Shown here in pieces: positions 10,956 through 22,601 of a stretch of DNA of 64,000 bases. The notes beneath the pieces were generated by a model. That model was not told where the DNA came from and made no database searches. It saw only the letters and a list, made by a program, of their open reading frames with translations. Each line of letters starts with the position of its first letter. Positions within the stretch are counted from its first letter, which is position 1. Location of the stretch: the NCBI GenBank assembly GCA_032622095.1, contig CP136063.1, forward strand, positions 87,893,980-87,957,979, read 5' to 3'. Origin of the DNA: Siphonodentalium dalli. Lineage: Eukaryota > Mollusca > Scaphopoda > Gadilida > Siphonodentaliidae. The position numbers and the translations under genes are program-made.

Positions 10956-12608
10956 CACGGCCTAATTATTTACTAGTGATATAGACTCCTGTTGACTCGT
11001 TTCTCTAACCCAATAATTAGTTTACCCCCCCCCCCCTACAATATATAAAGAAAGTTCAGGAAGAGCAATCTTTGAAATAATACATAAACTTACATTGTGA
11101 TGAAGTCGCGTTTCAAAAAGGTGTCGTGCATTGCGCACTCGGTTAAATATGACGTCATAACCAAACGTGATTGTGATGTAACGTTAACGTATAACATTGT
11201 CTGAAGAGTCATTGCACACTTCAGTCTTGCACTTTTTCGCGGCGATACAATCAATATTGAGACTTGAGCTAAGTAAAACCATGGCTATATAATGTGCAAG
11301 AATGAAGATGTTACCAACAATTTGATATCAACATGTAGGCCTATGTATGCACAGTGACAGTCTGCATGGATCCTCGATTCCTGACCAGTTCAATTGGGCA
11401 AAGTACAGCTACTGAGCTAGGTATGTTTTAACATGTTATCGTACATAATTATGTTCACCTAATTAAAGACTGACAGTATATTCAGAGTATATATTGAACA
11501 ACTTCCAGTACAATAACAGTAATATAGAAAAACTCATTAAAATAAGCCTTTTGGCCGTTTCCAATGTGTTGGCTTGGGCCAAGTTGGGGAGGTTTGGGTT
11601 CGTTCTTTAAAATCAGTACTTCGGGAAAACGCTCTTTAAAATCACTTCTTTGGGGTGGGGGACAATTTTTAACAATAAAAACAAACTCTTTGAAAATTAT
11701 AACAATGTTAGTTGCGGAGATCGGACCACGAGCTATACACATCATATATGGTTAGCGTTGCCAGTGCCTAACATTTTTAACAGGTTTGGGGCGGTATGTT
11801 TACACACAAGACTCATACAATTGGGATCTTCAGACTTGTTATACTATATAGGCCTATGCCTACCAGAATTGCATTTTTTTAACATAATATAAATATGCAC
11901 TGGTAACAGGAGTGACATTTTGGTAACACGAATGTCCCTCCTGGTTTTCACAATGTGGCCATAAAAGTTTTTTTGGTACACAATAATGTTATGTCGCGCA
12001 AGATGTAAGATAACAAACGACACATATAAAACATTAATTCATTTTTTTCAAATGAATTATATTGAATTTCCTTCTTGAGATGAAAAGTGATGACTACTGA
12101 CTATAGTGGTCATCTTCATTGACACGAACCAGTTGGTTAACCAAGGCAAAGGGTTGTTGGTAATAAATGTTTATTGCACATATATGTTGCAACTGTTATG
12201 TCACCCAGTTACCAAAAAAGTATGGCAGTTTATGAAAATTTCTAAAATTTTGTCCTTCACACTGTTTCAGTCCAACCGGATATAATTATCAGATCAAATA
12301 ACGAAATACAGCTGATACGAATCCTGCAGATTTTGACTTCAAAACAATGAAATTCCAATCCCAAAAACTCTGTGAATATTTCCTCCACATATCACAGTTA
12401 TCTTGCGATGAAATTTTCTTGATTTAGATATTTAATCAATTTTTTGTTCCAAATTTTCTAGAGCACATATTTTGTGCTGTTTCCGTTACCGTTGGCTGAC
12501 GTGACGTGACGTCATTCTTTTTGAATTGTGAATGCGGTTTGCTAGCTATTCGACTCGTGCAGCATGGATAATTATTACTGTAGCAGGCCTAACCCCCAAT
12601 AAGCGAGA
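10956..12608. other. Long non-coding flank with C-run and CRE-like sites
   Basis: Contains a C run near 11025 and a tandem TGACGTGACGTGACGTCA at about 12498-12515, which includes the consensus cAMP-response element TGACGTCA. Frames at 11482-11892 overlap on both strands without motifs. Nothing coding is supported. Confidence 0.4.
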
Positions 12609-12698
12609 CCACTGAGTGGCTATCATATTCGATCGATCCAGCCACCATTCCGCAGTTTAAATGCTACAGGTCAAAGTTCTGAAGTAGCATTCCATATA
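12609..12698. repeat. Half copy of foldback family A
   Basis: CCACTGAGTGGC, GATCCAGCCA, GCTACAGGTCAAAGTTCTG and AGTAGCATTCCATATAT follow in the same order as the left arm of the element at 48649-48871. The right arm is absent. Confidence 0.65.
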
Positions 12699-13092
12699 TA
12701 CTTGGTGTCGGTTTATGTTCGTATACTATGTCGGAATGTGGTTTGATGGTTTGGAAGCGTGTTCACGACCAAATCTTATACCACGCTCATGAAATCGAAT
12801 TTCTGCCTCGACTAAACTATTTGCTCATTATGATATCATTGCCGAGTTGAGGTTATGGGGTGTTAATAAATAGCCAAGAATTTAGCGAAAATTTCATCAA
12901 AACAGCAATTTGATCTAGCATAAAATTCCAGAAAAATAAATTTTCCATTTATGGACACCATTTTGATAGCCATCATAGGTTTGAATAGGCAAATTGTCTA
13001 TCCTTAGTAAAATGCCTGTATTATATGAAGTAATTGTTTATCACTTTTTTGGTGGAGCCTGTAGGCTATTCTGAACGCGATCGTCCGCAGGG
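12699..13092. other. No recognisable gene
   Basis: AT-rich sequence with no frame, repeat or motif that I can place. Confidence 0.3.
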
Positions 13093-13475
13093 TTAAAATT
13101 ATACCATTTGAAAGAGGAATCTCCAAAACATTGTATTATCAACTTATTTGGTGTAATAAACCGAGAACGTGTTGTTTTTTGTTGAGATATCGAGTTCTGT
13201 GTTATTTGCTAAAGTTCCGTTATGTCAATGGAGGGGATAACTCTATATATAGTGTTATTCCCCTTCCATTGAAAATACATTTTTAGTTTGAATTATGTTG
13301 CCTTCTGGGAGCCATAACGGGGGAAAACATAGATTATTTCAGCTGTTTTCTATTTCTCTATAGGCATCTTCTGAGACACAGACGCTTCAAATGGTGATGA
13401 ATTATAGTATTTTAATCATATTTTATGGCATATATTGTTTAGCTATAATTTAAGCGCTTTAACGGCTGTTCTATA
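13093..13475 (+). repeat. Family C copy 3
   Basis: Runs from ACCATTTGAAAGAGGAA through an inner inverted repeat (CAATGGAGGGGATAAC ... TTATTCCCCTTCCATTG), GCCATAACGGGGG, CATCTTCTGAGACACAG and TTTTATGGCATA, in the same order as the full copy at 19311-19787. The terminal repeats are lost. Confidence 0.75.
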
Positions 13476-13979
13476 TTCCGTGGCTGAAATATTGTCGGAA
13501 TTATTTTTTGGAAAATCATGTAGCTGGATATACGATCTATTATATATAGCACATTAAACAATATGGTGTGGTCGTCTCTCAGAGCTTGTTGAGTTCATAG
13601 ATCATGTCAATGCCTATAGTTGTTTAGTCCGAACCCCAAAACAAACATGCCACATTATAAAGGTACATGTTTGATATATGTTTTCCATTTTTCTTGGTTA
13701 TTGAAAATTCTCGCAACAATATAACCTTCATAAAATATGAGATTCAGTTTTCCCAATACAATGATGAATCTCAGAGTGTTTTGTAAATGTTTGAAATGGT
13801 TTAGAAATTATATCACACATTTTATATATCGTAATCCATACACAGAATCCACACTGATCCACAACGATAATTATATTTCAGTCCTACACTGCAGCACAAT
13901 CTAGAACAATATACTGGATGCCACATTACCGATACCTCTAAAAAGTGTATATCTATTAACTGTTGATCAGAAGCTGATT
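13476..13979 (+). promoter_or_regulatory. 5' flank of the zinc-finger gene; possible acceptor of a 5'UTR intron
   Basis: The sequence ATTATATTTCAG ending at about 13881 is a fair splice acceptor, so the coding exon may start there with about 98 bases of 5'UTR. An in-frame TAG at 13902-13904 and no in-frame ATG between it and 13980 fix the start codon. No TATA box is evident; promoter location is unknown. Confidence 0.35.
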
Positions 13980-15191
13980 ATGACGAGCGAAATAGGAAGC
14001 GTGCCCATTACGAATGAGTTCATCTGCGGGATATGTTCGGCAACATTCGGAAGATGTAAGTCCCTTTTGAAGCACATGCTAATACACAGCGGACTTCCTG
14101 GTGATTATTACATACCGGGCGAAGACTTTGACCTCAAATCCAGATTTGAAGAGTATCCACTGACATATATGTCTATTCCTGCGGTGACACCAGCGAGCGG
14201 TGTGAAGAGTTCGCCGGAATTGACTGGGATTAATTATATCCCTCGCATGGCCACCAAGAAGTCGGAGGGATCCGTAAACAATTATGTGCCAATGTCTCCA
14301 ACGAATTGTATGATGAACAATCAACCACCACGGCTTAATGATCTAGCCGCTTCGCGAAACATTGTAAACCTCCACACACATCATCAGTCTTGTGAAGCAA
14401 TGTGTGAAAACTCACGCACCGTAGAATCACCAACTTCAAGAGAAAAGCTGTCAAACGATAACGAAAAACATAAAAATACAATTTTCGACGTACATGGTAT
14501 AGACACGAGTTACAGAGCCTTCAGTCGAAATTGTATAGTCAGGAGTCAAGAGAAATTTAAAATGAAGAAAGAATTTTATGTCTGTGATATATGCGATAAG
14601 GTGTTTACTCATTTGTATTCGCTGAAGTCCCACATCGAGTTGCACGCAGGAGAGTCCGAACACACATGTCCCACGTGCAGCAAGAGAGTGTCATCAGCGC
14701 GGGCTTTAATTCGCCATATAGCCACACACGAGGGGCAGGATATACAAGACAAGCCATACGCTTGTGACATATGTGAAGGCACGTTTAGCACTTCAAGCAA
14801 CCGCAACAGGCATCGGAAACTCCACACAGGAGAAAAACCTCACGTTTGTGGAATATGTGGATTGGCTTTCGCCGATTCAGGGAATCTAACGCGTCATATG
14901 ATTATCCATACGGGGTTGACTCCTCACGTATGCGATATATGCGGAAAGAAGTTTCAACAATCTAGTGACCTGACTACTCACATGAATATTCATACGGGGG
15001 AGCGCCCGTGTAAATGCGACATGTGTCCTAATACGTACTGTCGTCAATCGGAGCTCAATCTCCACAAGAAGAGACATTACGGATTCCGCCCATACGCTTG
15101 TGATATATGCCAAAAGTCTTACACAAGACCTCATGAACTAAACACCCACAGGCGGAATAAGCATTATTTATACGGCGTTTCTAATTTATAA
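13980..15191 (+). CDS. C2H2 zinc-finger protein with 1 + 7 fingers, intact, single exon
   Basis: An uninterrupted 403-residue frame from ATG to TAA. Finger 1 is isolated (C16, C19, H32, H36). Residues 37-198 form a low-complexity, Ser/Asn/Pro-containing linker. Fingers 2-8 follow in tandem with Cys/His at 202/205/218/222, 230/233/246/250, 262/265/278/282, 290/293/306/310, 318/321/334/338, 346/349/362/366 and 374/377/390/395. Several linkers are Krueppel type (TGEKP 283-287, TGLTP, TGERP). Finger 8 has the wider H-x4-H spacing. The tandem fingers predict sequence-specific DNA binding in the nucleus (family knowledge). No KRAB, SCAN, BTB or ZAD domain is visible, and I cannot name an orthologue. 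Absence of introns and of stop codons suggests either a young single-exon gene or a fixed retrocopy. Codons are clean and antisense frames across it are shadows. Confidence 0.93.
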   Translation: MTSEIGSVPITNEFICGICSATFGRCKSLLKHMLIHSGLPGDYYIPGEDFDLKSRFEEYPLTYMSIPAVTPASGVKSSPELTGINYIPRMATKKSEGSVNNYVPMSPTNCMMNNQPPRLNDLAASRNIVNLHTHHQSCEAMCENSRTVESPTSREKLSNDNEKHKNTIFDVHGIDTSYRAFSRNCIVRSQEKFKMKKEFYVCDICDKVFTHLYSLKSHIELHAGESEHTCPTCSKRVSSARALIRHIATHEGQDIQDKPYACDICEGTFSTSSNRNRHRKLHTGEKPHVCGICGLAFADSGNLTRHMIIHTGLTPHVCDICGKKFQQSSDLTTHMNIHTGERPCKCDMCPNTYCRQSELNLHKKRHYGFRPYACDICQKSYTRPHELNTHRRNKHYLYGVSNL

Positions 15192-15223
15192 CAGAGCATT
15201 CGAGCAATCATTCAAATCGCAAT

Positions 15224-15350
15224 CGTTGGTTAAGACTAAATAATATGTCATGCTTTCATAAATTATATACGTTGTTGAATATTAATTGTTGGTTAAGACT
15301 AAAGATATGTACTGTTTGCATAAATTATACATTGTTGATAATGATTGCAT
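15224..15350 (+). repeat. Two-copy tandem repeat in the 3' flank of the zinc-finger gene
   Basis: A unit of about 65 bp beginning TTGGTTAAGACTAAA and containing CATAAATTATA and TTGTTGA occurs at about 15227 and 15290. It lies just after the stop codon and could be in the 3'UTR. No canonical AATAAA signal was seen close by. Confidence 0.6.
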
Positions 15351-16178
15351 GAGTTTTTTGTTGTTTCTGTTCAGTGGCAATAGCCCAATCAATCATAAGT
15401 CCCAATGGACGTCGATAGGGCCGCAATTAATACAATCTTTGTTTGCCTGGTGCCTACCTATAATGTAAACAATGTGGGTAGGTAGTATATTTTTTCTTCT
15501 TCATATTCGACAAGACCCACAACATTGGCTGAAATCGAGATCTATTTTCAAGCTTGGTTTGAGTTGAGGAAGATCTCTATGTGCCAATCCGATCAATACT
15601 TAGCCATTTCATTTTGATAAGGAGAATTTGTTCACGCACATCGAATAACAATGAACACTTATACGGAGCCCGTGCCCGAGGCCACCCATTCTTATATACA
15701 CCCATGAATAATATTTTATACATATTTTTATTTTGCAACTCAATTTATAAAAGTAATTATACATTTCTTGATAAAATTTACATCAATTTCGTGAAATATA
15801 GGTAGTTTTTATCTTTGGCTGGGCAATATTATAAAAATAATTTATTTTCTCTGTGAGGCTGATAAATTTGTTCTAGTAGGGGTCTTTTTATAGGTAGATA
15901 GGGAGTGGTCAAACGAACACAATTTTAATCACGGCCTAGAGGGATTTTATATTCGGGTGTCCAACTTATAACTCCCAAATGTAACCCCTGGGATCAGACG
16001 AACGTTACGAACTTGGATAAATTTCACTGCATGCACCGCCTTGGGTTGAAGTTTTTCAACCAACGGGTTCTTCAAGAATGGCCAAATTGGGAAAATGTGA
16101 ATATCACCGGCAATGGGTTAGATGTTCATGATCGACGAAATAGCTAACCCTTTATTTACGACATACTCAATGAGGTTA
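15351..16178. other. No recognisable gene
   Basis: AT-rich downstream flank of the zinc-finger gene. Frames of 60-74 codons show no motif. Confidence 0.3.
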
Positions 16179-16239
16179 GGAAATGTTCATATAATAAGTT
16201 CATATATAATGCCGTTGAACTTATTATCTGAACGTTTCC
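16179..16239. repeat. Short foldback repeat, family N, copy 1
   Basis: GGAAATGTTCATATAATAAG and CTTATTATCTGAACGTTTCC form an inverted pair around a small loop. The flanks TACTCAATGAGG and CCTCAATTTGAGTA extend it. Other copies lie at 41854-41926 and 54241-54287 (right arm degraded). Confidence 0.75.
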
Positions 16240-18119
16240 CCTCAATTTGAGTAGGAACCTTACACCACTTGTATTGTATATATGTTTGTATGTTCATACA
16301 TTTCCTAAATATTCATCCAAATGAATAGATCATACTCATGTATACTTATATAACCGAATGGGACTCGTGAATGATATTCAAAGCGTTAATTCATATATAT
16401 AGGGTACCCACGATCTTCAAAACGTCAATTAGATAAGGCAAAAAACAAACCCACCTGTGTTTAGGGTTTCCCTATGTACCTATCCTAGACAAAGTTTCCT
16501 ACCCAAAACTTTTTATTGGATTGTAGACACAGATAATTGTTTTTTTTCTGTTCAGTGGGAAGGGCATCGAAAGGTATCTTACCCATTTTCAAACATCTCG
16601 TATAAAAATGTTTAGAAGTTTTATAAGTCTATATATATATAGTGTTCTGACTAATTCAAGATAACAATATTTAATATTGAACCTTTCAATTAATCTGAAT
16701 TGTGAAGTTTTCTAGATTGAATTGTCAATGACCCAATGGAATTCAGAATAAACAAATCTTAAACAAAATTCCCTACCCACCTTAATTATTTTAGACCATG
16801 GAATCCTAAACACATGTATTTTTTTTGTTTTGGCCTAAGGTATACCACGACCTCGTGTGCCGGAGCACATAATCACACACATTCACACAATTAGCGCCCG
16901 TAAGAATCAGTACAAATTACGATACGGTTTACAGGAATGTTTCCGATGTTTATCAGGCAATAACTGAAGGTAGTCACTTGAAGCCGATCATGTGCACGCG
17001 CTCACTGCGTGTTTTTATTGGGAGACTATATATGTTGGAATTTGAACAATAAGTTGTTTACAATTTACTTACAATTGTTTTGGTAGTTTTAAAAAGCTGT
17101 ACATGTTATTAATGTTGTACTGAAATGTACCGATATATGATTATAAGGAATTACTGGAATATCGATTGGGGTCATTGGTTTTGATTGGCAGAGTATAATT
17201 ACATAAAGTTCGGGATTCACACACTTTGTTTAATTGTTCTGCCTGTCAAAATCCATTGACCTCAATCGACCTTACAGTCATTTCTTAAAATAATTCATTT
17301 TCAGACCTGAAAGTATTTAATAATTTTTGTTCATTATTCTCAATTGAACCAGATTAGAATGGCTCCTGGTCTCAAGCTCAGTTGGGCAGTTCCAGACTAT
17401 AGATCGGAAGTCGATGGGTTATATTCACCCAAATGTATCACCGATTCGATTATACCCCTTTTAATCTGCAGAAACAAACAAATTTGAAGTATTTGTGTTT
17501 TATTTGGAGAATGTTCTCAAAATCTGTCAATCGTTTCGAATCAATTAGCCATTGGGTCGGTATCCAATTCTCACGAATCACAGTGAGATGTGGTTTATAG
17601 AGTAAACAGGACTTGGGAGCCCAATCGGCCAACAGACAGCCATCAAAACACGCACAGCCTTTGATATGGGTGGCTAATGCTTGAATTGGATCCCCCAAGC
17701 TCGTCTTCATTTGATTCGAAAATAAGATTCTCCCGAATTTCTGTTTGATGTTCCGATGTTTTGTTTGATAGATCGTTGTCACGTGCACTGTACGCGTTTA
17801 ACTAATTTCCGTCATATTATAGTTTTGAATATGCGCTCGGTCTTTCCTAAATCTGAGACTCCACTCGATCGGTAATGAATTGTTATCAAATCGAGTAGTT
17901 ATATCCATTGTGACCTGCCAGAGAGTGCCAGTTGGTGCTCATGCATATGGCAAAATGTCTCGGCCAGCTAATATAGAAAGGTCGTGGTTACAAACTTGAT
18001 GTGCGTTTAGCTATATGATCTCCATCATATATTCGGTCTGAATGTATCGTTCTTTCCTAAAGTAAACCTGAGACACCGTTCAACAATACATTGTTAAATT
18101 TGACAGTACTCTTACAGTC
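16240..18119. other. Mostly empty; a 112-codon minus-strand frame at 17450-17788
   Basis: The minus-strand frame starts with a conventional ATG and reads a mixed, protein-like composition with cysteines (..HIKGCACFDGCLLADW..), but has no family I recognise, no clear splice context and no repeat copies here. It is left as an unconfirmed open frame. The rest of the stretch is AT-rich with no feature. Confidence 0.3.
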
Positions 18120-18560
18120 TTACTTCCTATCCCACGCCATTTGCAACATGTGGGGTGGGGCTCCTGTCGCATACGCAGGGACGTGGCGATAGGGGTTGGG
18201 TATTTGGGGTTTCACCCCCAGCGTTGGTCAATTTTTTCAACAATTGGACATTTTATGCCTGGCAAAACATTAGTTGGCAATTTCACAGCACACGTGGGGT
18301 TCAAATAGTTCAGATTACTTGATATCCCAACCAGTAATTAGTGGGGAATTTATTGTTTTTAGACCAACAGTATAGCAAATGTTTTCTACTTTTGTAAATA
18401 TTTTGGTCTGATATGGTCATCAATTGGACAATTCCAACAGTTGGAAAGCTTGAGGTACCAGTTGGAATTATTTTTCAGTCAGAGATGACAGTTTTCGGGA
18501 AATTCCTTGAATTCGGGGTTACAAATACTTTTATAATATATTTCGCTTTTTAAGAAAAAT
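18120..18560 (+). repeat. Dispersed repeat S (GGGACGTGGCGA...TTGGAAATT)
   Basis: CAGGGACGTGGCGATAGGGG, a stretch rich in ATTCCAAC/GTTGGAA, and GGTACCAGTTGGAA recur in related form at 27950-28055, 34430-34600, 44840-45110, 47500-47760, 58840-59100 and 62100-62200. Copies are diverged and non-coding; element class unknown. Confidence 0.55.
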
Positions 18561-18767
18561 AATTGTCAATTGTAGAAATAAATTGTGTGTGCAAGTGATG
18601 GTACAAATTCAGAGAAAAATACACGTAGCAGGTGCATTCTTAATTTCTCAGAACCTAAATATTGATCACGTGACGACATTAGACGTGGATTTTCTCAAGT
18701 CAATTCCATGGATTTTGTATTGGGTTACTTTCATCGGTGTTTTCCATTGATATGCATTCCCAAATGT

Positions 18768-19221
18768 TTAAAGATGCATCATTCGAATTAACGCTCGCAA
18801 ATTTCTTTGGCTTCGGAGGTAAAACAATATTTGATTCGAGTTGAGGAACCCACCCATCAAAACTCAGAGTGATCAGATATCGATGTTTGAAATCTATTAT
18901 TTTTCACCACTGATAATGTTAGGTGGCCCAGTAAACAGTCGACGAGAACACGGTCTCGGACCAAATTGCGGATGAAGATGGATAACTCTAAAATCAATTG
19001 TTTTTTTTTTTTGCCAGATATTTGACAAACCGGAAGAATTTTGTTGAAGAAAATGTTGATAAATAATAGCTTTTGGGCAATTATATACTATACTTGACTG
19101 TGGTTAGCATTATTTTTGGGTAATTACTCGATTCTGATAACTGAAGCGGCATTTAAAAAATTGTTGTTGTTGTTGGAATCTGATGATATGGGGACCATTG
19201 AATCGGATTGAGTACCTTTAA
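18768..19221 (-). mobile_element. Full-length family B element (454 bp, TTAA ends)
   Basis: Runs from TTAAAGATGCATCATTCG to GTACCTTTAA, with TTAA at both outer ends (18768-18771, 19218-19221). It contains the shared internal blocks GCGGATGAAGATGGATAAC, GTTGATAAATAA and AATCTGATGATATGG. The best copy for defining the family; no coding capacity. Confidence 0.75.
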
Positions 19222-19310
19222 TACTTTCTATACTAAATGAATTCTCCCTCATTTATACAAGTATAGATTAATAGTTTATTATTTTCCATTTGGAGTGGCG
19301 TATATAATAA

Positions 19311-19787
19311 TTAAAGGACCAGTTAATTTTCGAACCTTCATATTACATTATATAAAATATATGCCATATTATATACCATTTGAAAGAGGAAGCTCCAAAA
19401 CATTGTATTATCAACTTATCCGGTGTAATAAACTGTGGACATGTTGTTTTTATTGAGGTGCCAACGCGTTTTGTCATCAAGATTGAAGTAAAAATCAGTA
19501 TTATTTTCAATGCAGGGGAATAACGCAATATATTAAAGATAGAGTTCTCCCCCTTCCATTGAAAAAGTTTGACTTCTGTTGCATTCTGGGTGCCAGAGGG
19601 GGGGAGTCATTCTAGGATTTCAACAGTTTTCTATTTCCCTGTGGGCATCTTCTGAGACACAGGAGTTTCAAATAGTGATGAATTATAGTATTTTAATCAT
19701 ATTTTATGGCATAGATTGTTATTAAAACCGTATATCAAGTCACTATAAAAAAAATAATCGCGACTCGAAAATTAAGTGGGCTTTTAA
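19311..19787 (+). mobile_element. Full-length family C element (477 bp, TTAA ends)
   Basis: Left end TTAAAGGACCAGTTAATTTT and right end AAAATTAAGTGGGCTTTTAA are inverted repeats with TTAA at the outer limits. Inside is a second inverted repeat (AATGCAGGGGAATAAC / CCCCCTTCCATT). It sits 90 bp from a family B copy, and both share TTAAAGG-type termini, suggesting the same transposase. No transposase is encoded. Confidence 0.8.
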
Positions 19788-20566
19788 AAGCATACGACAG
19801 ACAGAAAAACAGATAATGCAAGAGCAGAATTATTCATATTCATCGGATGTAATATATATATACAACCTATATATGTTGTTTTGTTTTTTTTTAACTTATT
19901 ATTTAAATATTTCCTAAGGGATCTACAGGTCAATGAGTATTTAGTAAATAAAGGGCTAAGTTGAAAACAGTCTATATGTGCACCTTTAATTTGCCTCACC
20001 AATAGTAAGTACGCATGCATATATGAACCATATATGCAATAAGATATTTCTCCAAATGAAATGACTATAGGAATAGCGTGCATATTATATGACCCGTATT
20101 ATGTAAATCATATCTGCCTCTGAGGTGAACCACAGTACATGTTATATCGCATGTAAGAACCAGATCATCTTCGGTTCAAATGTTATAAAATTCAATCTCA
20201 CACAGCGGTAACCTGATAAAAAACGAATGCCAAAAACTCGTAAGTTTCTAATTTATTTGTGGTCAGCGTCGTATTTCTGTCAAACTTCCTCACAAATGCC
20301 AATCATTCGGCCTGCCTAACACGTATATCAATTCATAATGTCACAGAACGTGTTAAGTGTATCTCTGCTTCGCCCGCAGGGCTTATGTTGCCAATAAAGC
20401 TTAGCTACAAACTAGTGTATCTTGTCGACTTTTTACGCAGTTTTGAAATGCACGAAACAGTCGCACGATTAAAGTTAACCTTGACAAGTTGCAACATAAA
20501 TCACGTTTCGGGCTGTATTCTGCACCGTTTCAGACCTTCGGTTTCAACATGAAACGGAAGCAGTAC
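19788..20566. other. No recognisable gene
   Basis: Frames of 97-99 codons (19784-20083 minus, 20259-20552 plus) carry no known motif. I see nothing else. Confidence 0.3.
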
Positions 20567-20665
20567 TTAACCATCATCATCATAATCATAATTGGGCATC
20601 ATCATCAACATCATCAACAACAATAATAACATCAATATAGCAACAGCAACAATAACAGCAACAGT
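20567..20665. repeat. CAT/CAA/CAR trinucleotide microsatellite
   Basis: Imperfect runs of ATC, AAC and CAACAG triplets. Non-coding. Confidence 0.75.
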
Positions 20666-20867
20666 ATGCATATTTTACCCCAACAAATCTAATTTTACAT
20701 AGAAATGGCTGTGTCTCTTTTAAAACTGTGTGCTAGTTATAAAACTAAATGCACACGATCTATAAAGTATGTTGATTAAAGCCTATTAGACTGCGTAATA
20801 TTAATTATATTATATTCTTTATTTCGGACTAATGTGTCCATATATGGATTAGATAGAAAATTTCAAA

Positions 20868-21143
20868 TTAATATAGAATGTGGTTCCACATAGTAAATAG
20901 TTCTGAGTTATATTGAATATCTGAATTGCAAATGGCAGGCATCAGAGAATTTGAGCTTGTTTGCATTCTCTCACGGAAGCTGTAAATACTTTTTCTTCGT
21001 AACATCAGCAAGGTTGGCACCCGCCTCGAGACAAACATCTCACTTGCGCTGCATGAACGTTCATATCCCATTAAGAGTCTGAATGAATTGTTATAGCAAA
21101 CGTTGGACTGGGAAAACGTAGTCCACAGATGTGAACAGTACAT
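20868..21143 (-). mobile_element. LINE ORF2 C-terminus (5'-truncated relic)
   Basis: The 91-codon minus-strand frame contains YNNSFRLLMGYERSCSASEM, then RRVPTLLMLRRKSIYSFRER and TSSNSLM. This order (YN..FR.LM..PR..SAS.MF, VPTF...RK..Y.FR.RL) is the usual end of ORF2 in LINEs of the CR1/Rex/RTE-like groups (family knowledge). The frame is unbroken for 91 codons, so the insertion may be fairly recent. Everything upstream of it is missing, as expected for 5' truncation during target-primed reverse transcription. Confidence 0.85.
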
Positions 21144-21230
21144 TGGAGCGACATATTAATGCTGTAATATCTCTTTGTAAACATGTATTATATAGTTACC
21201 GGGATATAAAATATTAGATCTGAATCGAAG

Positions 21231-21617
21231 ACTCCTGTCCGGAAATGCTTCTATCGATTAATATTAATTTTATTTCGAATATTTTCTGGTCTAAAAAGGT
21301 GTGGTTGTTTAGCTAACGAACAATAGTGGTTACTGTTAACAGAGACCAGAAATGTTGTTGTGAAATTTTGTCACAAATAAACGTTAATTATACTCATTAT
21401 CGCTTATAACTATGGAATAAAACAATACAACCAATCAAACTGGGACATTTGGCGTTCGGTACGTAGCCATAGGAACAGCCTAATGCGCTATATCGCTACA
21501 TGGTATCACCCGAATGGTCTGTTCTAAAAATAGACAAATAAACGGTCCCAATAAAATATTTGAAATAAAATCAATATTAATTGATAGAAGCCTTTCCGGA
21601 CAGGGGTCTTCAGTTCA
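21231..21617. mobile_element. Inverted-repeat element with 57 bp arms (family M)
   Basis: The left arm TGAATCGAAGACTCCTGTCC... (21231-21287) and right arm ending ...GGACAGGGGTCTTCAGTTCA are reverse complements at most positions. The interior, about 270 bp, holds TATAAC/AACAATAG-type AT-rich sequence and no frame. A partial copy is at 31884-31945. No clear target duplication. Confidence 0.7.
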
Positions 21618-22601
21618 TATTTATTATTTTATACACACGCAACTATTTCAAATTTGTTATTTAAAGAGATAATCCATCTTTAATTTGATGCATTTAATTT
21701 TAAGAGTCGGCAAATAATTATCTCACAACCATATTAGATGCATGTATTTGACTTCTCTTGCATGAACAAAAAATGCTTTTCATATCTTATTTATTTATTT
21801 CTTGGCCATTAACTGCTAACCAAAGATAGCCTAACTTCGACTGTTTGTGTGCTTATTTCTGCTAAGGTTACCATTCAAGACATCAGTGTGGAAATAAAAA
21901 ATGTTTAATACAATAGAAACAAAACATAATTTCTACAGTTTCTACAATCACTGTCCCCAATCACTGCATGGCTGGTCGTTATATGTCCGAAGGCGAAGCT
22001 TAACGGGACATCACTCCACCGGGCAAATGAAACCGAGAACGAGCTTCTATTTCCTCGATCACGTGACCAATAAAGGCGCAATTACTCAGAAACGAAAGTC
22101 GTCTCAAAATGGAATGTGCCGATTTAGATTTTAATCTCAGATTAACTGTGTACGGATATGTTTACCTTCGTTTGTGATATGTTTCGCTTATGAACGGTTT
22201 ATCGATATTAGATGTGCGCTCCCTATGGGGAAAACAATACTATTCAATTAGAAACAACAATTACTTCGCGTGCAACATTTGATGTGAGAGTTTGGCAATG
22301 TCCGATCTCCTTAAAGATAGACCAGACGGAGGGTCCACATTGCCAAATGAATTTAACTCTGCGTGATCTGGCTGCTACGGCAACAAACTGGAGCATCCAT
22401 GTGCGATTGTGCTCCTTTTTGCTATTCGAAGTATGTCAAGTATATGTTATATATCCTAAATAATTTTTGGATATCTTGACCACTGAGCCAATCTTGTTTT
22501 TTTTTTATCGTTTCAGCAACGACACTGTATAGAATTCTGAACGTGAATCCACAAATATGTAAAAAAAAAAAATAATAATAAAAAATAAAACAAAAAGACA
22601 A
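21618..22601. other. Non-coding; E-box plus CCAAT site at 22059-22071
   Basis: TCACGTGACCAAT at 22059-22071 combines a palindromic E-box (CACGTG) with a CCAAT core, a combination seen in promoters of E-box regulated genes. No transcription unit is recognised next to it. Frames 21901-22134 and 22212-22463 have no known motif. Confidence 0.3.

Noticed and set aside
14079-15134. Minus-strand frames across the zinc-finger gene
   Set aside because: Antisense shadows of the repeated zinc-finger codons.
17450-17788. 112-codon minus-strand frame as a gene
   Set aside because: No recognised domain, no splice or promoter evidence; length alone is not enough in 64 kb of AT-rich DNA.
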